Shown here in pieces: positions 1-6,927 of a DNA stretch of 7,519 nucleotides. The stretch spans positions 1 to 7,519 of the forward strand of contig CATOLW010000055.1 of NCBI GenBank assembly GCA_951800935.1, in the 5' to 3' direction. The translations under genes were made by a program, and so were the position numbers. Each line of letters opens with the position of its first letter. Position 1 is the stretch's first letter. The notes under the pieces are model-generated. The model did no database searches. It had not been told where the DNA came from and saw nothing but the letters and a program-made list of their open reading frames with translations. The DNA is from an uncultured Clostridium sp. Its GTDB lineage: Bacteria > Bacillota_A > Clostridia > TANB77 > CAG-508.

Positions 1-34
1 CTATGTTTTTATCATTTCCGGCAAACTCGTTCAT
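1..34 (-). CDS. Possible first codons of a further downstream gene (partial)
   Basis: An ATG at 34-32 opens a frame reading MNEFAGNDKNI that runs off the left edge without a stop. It begins 8 nt after the TAA of the 84-residue gene, a spacing typical of an operon. I see no Shine-Dalgarno match in the 15 nt before it. The frame is open further upstream but holds no other standard start codon until a TAA at 76-74. Eleven codons are too few to name a product, and this could be chance. Confidence 0.25.
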   Translation of the reverse strand, partial: MNEFAGNDKNI

Positions 35-42
35 ATCAATAC

Positions 43-297
43 TTACAGATTTTCTATCTCTGATGTCCCTATCTTATACTCAATATCTTCCATATCAGGA
101 AACATTTCTTTTACTCTTTTTAAAGTTAGCATCAACATTTTAGGTTGTGGATTTTTTTTATGATCTGAAAGTAATTTCTGTGTATAGCAATTTTCTGCTG
201 TTTTAAAAAGCAAATAACGATTTCCTACATAAGTATAATAAATTTGATATCCATTTCTTAAATCTTCCCACATTTTTTCAAATGTATAATCTTCCAC
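43..297 (-). CDS. Small uncharacterised protein, 84 aa, GTG start
   Basis: I do not recognise the family with certainty. The start is GTG at 297-295, chosen because GGAGG (plus-strand 304-308) sits 6 nt upstream; it ends in TAA. The protein is soluble-looking, with no signal peptide or membrane segment. Its first half reads like a compact alpha/beta unit: an acidic helix (residues 3-14, TFEKMWEDLRNG), then two aromatic strands (YQIYYTYVGN and RYLLFKTAEN). A basic stretch (K41-K62) and an acidic tail (FPDMEDIEYKIG) follow. Small Firmicutes proteins with a similar 'helix, NG, strand, aromatic GxxY strand' opening are common, but I know no function for them. It lies 57 nt downstream of ligA with no terminator or clear promoter between them, so cotranscription with ligA is likely. 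A role linked to ligA should not be assumed. Confidence 0.72.
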   Translation of the reverse strand: MEDYTFEKMWEDLRNGYQIYYTYVGNRYLLFKTAENCYTQKLLSDHKKNPQPKMLMLTLKRVKEMFPDMEDIEYKIGTSEIENL

Positions 298-303
298 TAT
301 GTT

Positions 304-308
304 CCTCC
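304..308 (-). promoter_or_regulatory. Ribosome binding site fixing the GTG start of the 84-aa gene
   Basis: The minus strand reads GGGAGGAACATAGTG here. GGAGG is a full core match, 6 nt before GTG at 297-295. No ATG in this frame has a comparable site nearby, so GTG is the supported start. Confidence 0.7.
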
Positions 309-354
309 CTCTTTGGCTATGGTTAAACTTGAAAGTAAATATAGCTTAAAGCTC

Positions 355-2379
<2,025 letters not shown>

Positions 2380-2381
2380 TT

Positions 2382-2387
2382 ATTATA
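2382..2387 (-). promoter_or_regulatory. Putative ligA promoter (-10 TATAAT)
   Basis: The minus strand carries a perfect TATAAT at 2387-2382, about 30 nt before the ligA ATG. The hexamer 17 nt upstream (TTTATT, 2410-2405) is a poor -35 match and overlaps the sortase terminator. A promoter is expected here because the upstream unit is terminated, but the -35 is weak. Confidence 0.5.
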
Positions 2388-2397
2388 TACAATTTCT

Positions 2398-2430
2398 AAA
2401 AAAAAATAAAGGAATTTTTTAAATTCCTTT
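2398..2430 (-). terminator. Intrinsic terminator of the sortase gene
   Basis: A perfect 10-bp stem (AAAGGAATTT at 2408-2417 and AAATTCCTTT at 2421-2430) closes a 3-nt loop. On the minus strand it is followed by a U-tract (nine Ts at 2406-2398 after one A). It lies 14 nt beyond the sortase stop codon. A run of Ts after the right arm on the plus strand could also make it work in the opposite direction, but no plus-strand gene is seen. Confidence 0.82.
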
Positions 2431-2444
2431 AACTTTTTTTAAGG

Positions 2445-3110
2445 TTATTCTGTTCTTGCTAATATAATTAGTCTTGCACTACTATCATCTGTACATGTTG
2501 ATAAGGTAACTTCTGGTTTTCCACCAGTATCTCTTTGATAGAATGATGTATCTTCTGGTGTTGTTTCAAATTTATTATAAATAGTATAGGTTAGTTGTTT
2601 TCCATCATTGTCTGTTATAAAGATTTTATCTCCAATGTTTAACTTTTTGTTGTTAGAGAAAAATAATCCATTTCTATAGTTATGTCCAATAATTACACTG
2701 TTTCCTGATTGATTAATTCCTGAACCATATAAGAAAGCTACTGCTGTTTCAATTGATTTTTTTGTTACTTTTTCTAAAATTGGATATTTAAAGTTGATGG
2801 CTGGTATTTCCATAGTTCCTACTACGCCAAATCCTTTGTATGTTTTTATGGTAGATGAATTACTCGTTTCTGCATCTTTTATTTGTTCAAATGGATTTGT
2901 TCCATTATAATCGCTTGTGTCATTATTGTCTTCTATTGGTTCTTCATCTGTTACGTCTCCTTGAAAATTATCTACAAAGTCAGATGTATCTTTTGTAACA
3001 ATATAATTTTGATAATATTCATATCCTAAAAATCCTAATAATCCAATAATTGCAATAATTACAATTGCTAATATGACTGTTAATACTTTACTATATTTAC
3101 TCTCAAACAT
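2445..3110 (-). CDS. Membrane-anchored sortase family transpeptidase
   Basis: Sortases are extracytoplasmic cysteine transpeptidases that cut a sorting motif in secreted proteins and join them to cell-wall peptidoglycan or to pilin subunits. This 221-residue protein has a short N-terminal cytoplasmic tail and one membrane segment (about residues 8-30), giving the type II orientation of many sortases. An acidic, low-complexity linker follows (about 40-88). The catalytic domain runs from about 92 to 221, with H143 in GHNYRNG, C206 in TLSTC and R213 in SARLIILAR, so the His-Cys-Arg triad is complete. The HN(Y)RNG/LFF region and TLSTCT recall class B, but the domain is compact and I leave the class open. 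The start is ATG 3110 with GGAGG 8 nt upstream. It has its own promoter and terminator, so it is a single-gene unit. No protein with an LPxTG-like sorting signal is visible in this window, so the substrate must be encoded elsewhere. Confidence 0.93.
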   Translation of the reverse strand: MFESKYSKVLTVILAIVIIAIIGLLGFLGYEYYQNYIVTKDTSDFVDNFQGDVTDEEPIEDNNDTSDYNGTNPFEQIKDAETSNSSTIKTYKGFGVVGTMEIPAINFKYPILEKVTKKSIETAVAFLYGSGINQSGNSVIIGHNYRNGLFFSNNKKLNIGDKIFITDNDGKQLTYTIYNKFETTPEDTSFYQRDTGGKPEVTLSTCTDDSSARLIILARTE

Positions 3111-3145
3111 ATTTTTTACCTCCGTATCTCTTTTCCTCTATCTTT

Positions 3146-3174
3146 ATTATATCATTTTTGATTTATTTTGTAAA
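3146..3174 (-). promoter_or_regulatory. Sortase promoter, TTTACA-17-TATAAT with extended -10
   Basis: The minus strand shows -35 TTTACA (3174-3169, five of six consensus bases), a 17-nt spacer, then TGA-TATAAT (-10 at 3151-3146), a perfect hexamer with the extended TGn element. It lies about 35 nt upstream of the sortase start and just after the 14-bp terminator. It is a strong housekeeping sigma-type promoter by sequence. Confidence 0.8.
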
Positions 3175-3193
3175 TATATTTGTGTTGATTTAA

Positions 3194-3232
3194 AAATACC
3201 CCCTTAAAAGTATTGATCTACTTTTAAGGGGG
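3194..3232 (-). terminator. Strong hairpin terminator of the small-peptide unit
   Basis: The arms CCCCCTTAAAAGTA (3199-3212) and TACTTTTAAGGGGG (3219-3232) form a perfect 14-bp stem with a 6-nt loop. On the minus strand the hairpin is followed by TATTTTTAAA, a short U-rich tract. No T-run follows it on the plus strand, so it ends transcription coming from 3557-3298 and insulates the sortase promoter just downstream. Confidence 0.78.
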
Positions 3233-3297
3233 AAATTTAGTAATAGAAAAATGATTTTGTTCTTTATGTTTCTTGGAGTGTATTAATTGTCATACTA

Positions 3298-3471
3298 TTA
3301 TTGCTCTAACACTTGTTCATTATGCACTTCGGCTTCTTCCTTGGATTCTTCCAGCTTTTCTTGCTCTATTTGATTATTCTGGATATTAAATCCAACAAAA
3401 AGTAACAAGAAAACATAACTGTTAGAAAGTTGATTATTTTGCTCCGAGTTTCCATTTTTTACTCCTCTCAT
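3298..3471 (-). CDS. Small hydrophobic/charged peptide, possibly frameshifted at its 5' end
   Basis: I do not recognise this family. The body reads QNNQLSNSYVFLLLFVGFNI, a short hydrophobic stretch of about 13 residues, followed by a strongly acidic helix-prone tail ending EVHNEQVLEQ and TAA-TAG. The open frame extends to TTG at 3501, and the first in-frame ATGs are at 3480 and 3471 (57 aa from the latter), but none has a ribosome binding site. The only good start in the region, ATG 3455-3453, has AGAGGAG 6 nt upstream. It is one base out of frame with the body and alone would give METRSKIINFLTVMFSCYFL and a stop after 29 codons. One more A in the GGAAAC stretch would join it to the body as a 52-aa protein starting MENSEQNNQLSNSY. 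The gene has its own terminator and a possible promoter. Whether it is intact, decayed or misread is unresolved. Confidence 0.45.
   Translation of the reverse strand: MRGVKNGNSEQNNQLSNSYVFLLLFVGFNIQNNQIEQEKLEESKEEAEVHNEQVLEQ
3453..3468 (-). promoter_or_regulatory. Ribosome binding site and ATG out of frame with the small-peptide body
   Basis: The minus strand reads AGAGGAG, six bases, then ATG (3455-3453). This is the best translation start in the small-peptide unit by motif and spacing, but it opens a different frame from the 3298-3471 body. It marks either a different 29-aa product or the original start before a one-base loss. Confidence 0.5.
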
Positions 3472-3551
3472 TTTTATCATTTTTCTATTGATTGTAACCA
3501 AACTTTCGGTTACCTAAATGTTGCAGGTGCACTCCATAACACCTATCCTTA

Positions 3552-3580
3552 ATTATACATAATATTTTTAAAATAATTAA
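3552..3580 (-). promoter_or_regulatory. Putative promoter of the small-peptide unit
   Basis: A perfect TATAAT lies on the minus strand at 3557-3552, and TTAATT (3580-3575) sits 17 nt upstream as a weak -35. Transcription would begin near 3545 and end at the 3199-3232 hairpin, about 350 nt in all. The leader contains two small stems (AGGTG/CACCT and GTAACC/GGTTAC at 3494-3513) and a seven-codon frame MECTCNI. No known riboswitch is recognised. Confidence 0.45.
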
Positions 3581-3595
3581 GCCCAAAACTTAAAT

Positions 3596-3647
3596 AGCAG
3601 GGGAATTCATCAAATATTAGAAAATTATAATATCGAATTTCCCTGCT
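3596..3647 (-). terminator. Long two-part hairpin, likely terminator of alaS-hinT
   Basis: The arms AGCAGGGGAATTC (3596-3608) and GAATTTCCCTGCT (3635-3647) pair over 13 bp with a single G-U wobble. The 26-nt loop contains a second stem (ATATTA 3614-3619 with TAATAT 3628-3633). The hairpin starts 15 nt after the hinT stop. The minus-strand tail ATTTAAGTTTT is only moderately U-rich, so it is a plausible but not ideal intrinsic terminator. It could instead protect the 3' end of the message. Confidence 0.55.
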
Positions 3648-3662
3648 TAAAATAAGTATTTT

Positions 3663-4007
3663 TTACGCTATTTTCTCTCCTAATTCTTTTCCTGCTAATA
3701 TGTGAAAATGTAAATGCATTACTGTTTGTCCTCCATTTTTACCACAATTCGTAACTACACGATAGCCATCTTGTTTAAATCCTTTTTCTTCTGCTATTTT
3801 GTTAATAACACTATATATTTTTCCAATTAAAGTCTCATCTTCTTTTTCCAAGTATGCCAAAGATGTAATATGTTTTTTGGGGATTACCAAAATGTGAATT
3901 GGTGCTTGTGGTGTAATATCATAAAAAGCTAATACTTCTTCATCCTCATAAACTTTGTTAGAAGGTATTTCTCCTTTTATTATTTTACAAAATAAACACT
4001 CCTCCAT
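3663..4007 (-). CDS. hinT: HIT family nucleotide hydrolase (HinT-like)
   Basis: HIT proteins of the HINT branch hydrolyse purine nucleoside phosphoramidates, including aminoacyl-adenylates, and are cytoplasmic homodimers. This 114-residue protein has the family's usual length. It carries the histidine triad HLHFH (H98, H100, H102; the middle one is the expected nucleophile) followed by ILAG, the conserved PQAPIHILVIPKKH strand (H38, H46), the GYRVVTN..GxNGGQTV segment, and the C-terminal GKELG. CxxC (C5, C8) near the N-terminus is the zinc-binding pair found in many bacterial members. The start is ATG 4007 with AAAGGAG 6-7 nt upstream. It begins 39 nt after alaS with no terminator between, so the two are probably one operon. 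Because HINT enzymes can act on aminoacyl-AMP, pairing with an aminoacyl-tRNA synthetase is suggestive, but the functional link is inference. Confidence 0.95.
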   Translation of the reverse strand: MEECLFCKIIKGEIPSNKVYEDEEVLAFYDITPQAPIHILVIPKKHITSLAYLEKEDETLIGKIYSVINKIAEEKGFKQDGYRVVTNCGKNGGQTVMHLHFHILAGKELGEKIA

Positions 4008-4046
4008 TTTTAACTCCTTTCTTCAAAGAAGATGAAGGAACATTCC

Positions 4047-5804
4047 TTAATCTTTCTTTAAAATTGCTTTGATTCTTCTAATTCCTGATGAACTAGATTC
4101 TTCTTTTTTTATTTTAAAGGTTCCTAGTTCTTTTGTGTTTTTTACATGAGGTCCTCCACATAGTTCTTTTGATACATTTCCTATCGTGTATACTGTTACA
4201 ATATCTGGATATTTTTCGATAAACATACATTCTGCTCCTGATTGAATAGCTTCTTCTTTTTTCATTTCTTGTTTGGTTACTTCTAGCCCTTGTTCTATCC
4301 ATTGGTTAACTAAGTCTTCAATTGCTTTCTTTTCTTCTTCTGTTAGTTTGTGGTCACAGTTAAAGTCAAATCTCATTCGGTCAACTGTTATGTTAGAGCC
4401 TCTTTGATGGGCATCTTTTCCAATTATTTGTTTTAGTGCTGCGTTTAATAAATGTGTTGCTGTATGATAAGCTACGGTTTCCTCGGTTGCTTCTGCTAGT
4501 CCACCTTTAAATTTATGTTCTGCTCCCATTCTTGATTTTTCTTGATGTTTTTTGAATAATTCGTCAAATTCTTTTAAATCCACTTCATACCCATTTTCTA
4601 CTGCTAATTCTTTGGTTACTTCTGGTGGAAAACCATAAGTATCATATAGTCTAAAGACGATTTCTCCTGCGATTTTTTTATTGGCTGTTCCTTCTAATTT
4701 CTTAATTTCCTTTTCAAATTCTCTTTCTCCATGAGCTAATGTTTTTACAAATTTATCTTTTTCTTCTAAGATTACATTTTCTATTAGTTCTTTATTTTTT
4801 TCTAAATCTGGATACATCTCTTTTAAGGTTTCCACATTAATTTCTACTAATGTAGATAACTCATCTAAATTAATTTGTAATTTGTTTAGATGTCTTATCA
4901 TTCTTCTAATTAATCTTCTTAATACATAACCTCTATCTAAATTACTTGGTCTTCCTCCATCTGAAATAATCATCATACTAGAACGTAAGTGTTCAGCAAT
5001 GATTCTTCTACTTTCAATATAGTCTATTTTTTGTATTTGTTCTAATTTTTGCATAATTGGTAGAAATAATTCTGTATCAAATGGTGTTTCTTTTCCTTGT
5101 AAAAGCATGGTCATTCTTTCTAATCCTAAGCCAGTATCTACATTCTTTTTTTGTAATTTAGAATATCCATTTTTATCTTTGAAATATTCCATAAATACGT
5201 TATTCCAGATTTCAACGTATTTACCGCAGTCACAAGATGGTTGACAATCTTTAGAACAAGCTGGTTTTCCTGTATCATAAAACATTTCTGTATCTGGTCC
5301 ACATGGTCCTTCTTCTCCTGCAATCCACCAATTGTCGTCTTTTCCATAGAAATAAATTCTTTCTTCTGGTATTCCTGCTTTTTTCCATATCTCTGCTGAT
5401 ACGGTGTCTTTAGGGCAGTCTTCATCCCCTGCGAAACAAGTTACTGATAGTTTTTCAGCTGGAATTCCTAATTCTTTGGTTAAGAATTCATAGCTCATGC
5501 TAATTGATTCTTCTTTAAAATAATCTCCTAATGACCAGTTTCCAAGCATTTCAAAATAGGTTAAGTGACGATTGTCTCCTACTTCTTCAATATCATTGGT
5601 TCTAACACATTTTTGATAGTCGGCAAGTCTGGTTCCTTCTGGATGTTTTTCTCCTAAAAGATAAGGTACTAATGGTTGCATTCCTGCTGTAGTAAATAAT
5701 ACAGATGGGTCATTTTCTGGAATAAGTGGTGCAGATGGTATGATATTATGTCCATGATTTTTAAAAAAATTCAAGTATTTATTTCTAATTTCAAGTGCTT
5801 TCAT
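4047..5804 (-). CDS. alaS: Alanyl-tRNA synthetase, short form lacking C-Ala
   Basis: AlaRS charges tRNA-Ala with alanine in the cytoplasm and clears mischarged Ser/Gly through its editing site. The class II catalytic core is complete: motif 1 region DPSVLFTTAGMQPLVPYLLG (32-51), motif 2 region RTNDIEEVGDNRHLTYFEMLGNWS (68-91) and motif 3 region VDTGLGLERM (222-231). The helical tRNA-recognition part follows (about 245-425, with RRLIRRMIRH). The editing site keeps HTATH (H447, H451) and CGGPH (C549, H553), so all four expected metal ligands are present. At 585 residues it is far shorter than the usual 870-880. It stops after GIRRIKAIL, without the coiled coil and C-Ala domain, and also lacks the roughly 90-residue beta-barrel before HTATH. 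An extra cysteine cluster (C183, C187, C191, C193) lies in the catalytic domain before KYVEIWNNVFMEY. I recall similar short AlaRSs in reduced bacterial lineages, so this is probably a natural form. The start is ATG 5804 with AAGGAG 8 nt upstream. No T-box leader fits in the short 5' region. Confidence 0.96.
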   Translation of the reverse strand: MKALEIRNKYLNFFKNHGHNIIPSAPLIPENDPSVLFTTAGMQPLVPYLLGEKHPEGTRLADYQKCVRTNDIEEVGDNRHLTYFEMLGNWSLGDYFKEESISMSYEFLTKELGIPAEKLSVTCFAGDEDCPKDTVSAEIWKKAGIPEERIYFYGKDDNWWIAGEEGPCGPDTEMFYDTGKPACSKDCQPSCDCGKYVEIWNNVFMEYFKDKNGYSKLQKKNVDTGLGLERMTMLLQGKETPFDTELFLPIMQKLEQIQKIDYIESRRIIAEHLRSSMMIISDGGRPSNLDRGYVLRRLIRRMIRHLNKLQINLDELSTLVEINVETLKEMYPDLEKNKELIENVILEEKDKFVKTLAHGEREFEKEIKKLEGTANKKIAGEIVFRLYDTYGFPPEVTKELAVENGYEVDLKEFDELFKKHQEKSRMGAEHKFKGGLAEATEETVAYHTATHLLNAALKQIIGKDAHQRGSNITVDRMRFDFNCDHKLTEEEKKAIEDLVNQWIEQGLEVTKQEMKKEEAIQSGAECMFIEKYPDIVTVYTIGNVSKELCGGPHVKNTKELGTFKIKKEESSSSGIRRIKAILKKD

Positions 5805-5842
5805 ATTTTTTCTCCTTACTTTCCCTTTAATTTGTTTTTTAA

Positions 5843-5871
5843 ATTATATCTTAAAAAGCAGAAAAAATCAA
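5843..5871 (-). promoter_or_regulatory. alaS promoter, TTGATT-17-TATAAT
   Basis: The minus strand carries TTGATT (5871-5866), exactly 17 nt of spacer, and a perfect TATAAT (5848-5843). The start of transcription would be about 30 nt before the alaS ATG. The -35 box lies within the downstream arm of the preceding terminator hairpin, so the two signals share bases. Confidence 0.75.
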
Positions 5872-5899
5872 GAAAATCACTTTATTCTCTTGATTTTTT
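5862..5899 (-). terminator. Intrinsic terminator of the FxLYD-like gene
   Basis: The arms AAAAAATCAAGA (5862-5873) and TCTTGATTTTTT (5888-5899) form a 12-bp perfect stem with a 14-nt loop. It begins 5 nt beyond the TAA of the upstream gene, and on the minus strand it ends in a run of six Ts. The A/T-rich outer half makes it symmetrical, so it might act in both directions. Confidence 0.75.
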
Positions 5900-5904
5900 T
5901 AATT

Positions 5905-6366
5905 TTATTTTTTTATTATTGTAAAATCATAAACATTAGAGCTGTCAAAGGTCGCACTTGTACTAAATTGCATACTTTTTTCTGGTTTTAGTTTTCCTAT
6001 ATAGGCATCTAGTGTTTTTATTTCATTTCCTTGTTTGTCTATCATTTTAATAGAAGCTACATATCCTCCTTGTTCTGTACTGGAAGTATTCGTTATGGTT
6101 CCAATTAATAGTGTTTCTTCTTCATTTTCTGTTAGTTGGATATCGGTAATTTCCATACCTTCTAATTTCTTGGTTTCATGAAGCTTATCACTATTGTTTA
6201 ATAAAGTTCCATCTTCTAGTACTTGAGTCGTTTCTTCTTGTTCACTTGTTGTTTTTGTTTCTTCTTGCTTTTTGGGTCTACTATTTCCTACAATAATTGC
6301 AATAATAATTACTACAATTGTGATGGCTATTAAAATCGCTATCATTTTCTTTTCACTGTCCTTCAT
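5905..6366 (-). CDS. Membrane-anchored protein with FxLYD-like extracellular domain
   Basis: The 153-residue protein has a basic N-terminus, one long hydrophobic segment (about residues 8-27) and a low-complexity K/E/T/Q linker (about 30-50). A compact beta domain follows (about 68-153). The segment reading LLIGTITNTSST..GGYVASIKMIDKQGNEIKT and then YIGKLKPEKSMQFSTS matches the pattern of FxLYD-type domains: an 'N-T-S' strand, a 'DxxGN' turn and a 'L-P-G/E-x-S' turn. No cysteine follows the hydrophobic segment, so it is an anchored protein rather than a lipoprotein. These domains are thought to sit outside the membrane, and no enzymatic motif is seen. The start is ATG 6366 with AGGAG 8 nt upstream. 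It has its own promoter and is followed at once by a terminator, so it is monocistronic. Its exact role is unknown; a cell-envelope function is inferred. Confidence 0.82.
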   Translation of the reverse strand: MKDSEKKMIAILIAITIVVIIIAIIVGNSRPKKQEETKTTSEQEETTQVLEDGTLLNNSDKLHETKKLEGMEITDIQLTENEEETLLIGTITNTSSTEQGGYVASIKMIDKQGNEIKTLDAYIGKLKPEKSMQFSTSATFDSSNVYDFTIIKK

Positions 6367-6399
6367 TTTACTTTCTCCTCCTCTTTAGTTTCTTTCTAC

Positions 6400-6428
6400 T
6401 TTATATCATAGTTCTTTTGTTTTTGCAA
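6400..6428 (-). promoter_or_regulatory. Promoter of the FxLYD-like gene, TTGCAA-17-TGA-TATAAA
   Basis: The minus strand shows TTGCAA (6428-6423), a 17-nt spacer ending in TGA, and TATAAA (6405-6400). Both hexamers are one or two bases from consensus and the extended -10 TGn element is present. It lies about 35 nt upstream of the ATG and just past the natural end of the broken surface-protein gene. Confidence 0.7.
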
Positions 6429-6480
6429 TATTTTATCTCATTTTTTATATTATTCAGATGTAACTACATAAAGTGCCATT

Positions 6481-6927
6481 CTACAATCGCATAGTAAAAT
6501 CACTCTCATCCCAATAAGATCGAAAAGATGCTGGATTTGCACTTCCACCATTATGGGATCCCCCTCGTGAAACTTGAACAGTATTCGTCCATTTACAGAA
6601 CTTAATCAGCTCCGCAGTAACTTCCAACATATTCCCCTCTAAATCATAAATATTCTTAACAAGATCTGCTGAATTTGCTCCAGCCACTGTTTCTGAACCT
6701 GTGTGCCTATTTCCTGATGCTACTGTTACATTATAAACATTTCCTGTACCAGAAGTTCCTCTGTTTACAAATTTCATCATTGAATCCCATTGTCTTCCAG
6801 TTATTAGACAGCTTTTTACAAATTTGTTATTCACAAAACTTTTACAGACAGAATTGACATTATTAAAATATGCTCCTCTAATAACAACAGTCTCCTTTTT
6901 TGTTCCGCCCCAATGTATTAGTTTCAA
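6481..6927 (-). CDS. FGE/C-type-lectin-like domain fragment of surface protein
   Basis: This frame (nominal TTG start at 6927, 148 codons) encodes the second half of a domain of the formylglycine-generating-enzyme-sulfatase/C-type-lectin type used in many secreted Firmicutes proteins. Recognisable parts are SCLITGRQWDSMMKFVN (the 'TGxQWDxxxKF' strand-helix), NIYDLEGNMLEVTAE (the 'NIYDLxGNxxE' motif) and VSRGGSHNGGSANPASFR (the 'RGGS' variable loop and 'xFR' near the C-terminus). It lacks its own Shine-Dalgarno site, and the TTG is unlikely to be a real start. Three cysteines and the 'MLEV' sequence in place of the usual W-rich turn are mild oddities. Codons such as GCG, CTG, TTC and CGG look less AT-biased than in the neighbouring housekeeping genes. 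It is the downstream part of the gene beginning beyond 7519. Confidence 0.6.
   Translation of the reverse strand: MKLIHWGGTKKETVVIRGAYFNNVNSVCKSFVNNKFVKSCLITGRQWDSMMKFVNRGTSGTGNVYNVTVASGNRHTGSETVAGANSADLVKNIYDLEGNMLEVTAELIKFCKWTNTVQVSRGGSHNGGSANPASFRSYWDESDFTMRL

Noticed and set aside
3505..3532. Seven-codon frame MECTCNI as a regulatory leader peptide
   Set aside because: It has a passable ribosome binding site, but it is too short to distinguish from chance and no attenuator structure links it to the downstream frame.
4030..4046. AAGGAACATTCCTT palindrome between alaS and hinT as a terminator or operator
   Set aside because: The 2-nt loop is too tight for a hairpin, no U-tract follows, and it overlaps the alaS stop codon.
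4114..5425. Alternative minus-strand frames inside alaS (4114-4302, 5138-5425)
   Set aside because: They are out of frame with a fully convincing synthetase and are rich in lysine/arginine or repeat its codon bias; they are shadows.
5805..5865. T-box or other riboswitch before alaS
   Set aside because: The promoter -10 lies only about 40 nt before the start codon, leaving no room for a leader of that kind.
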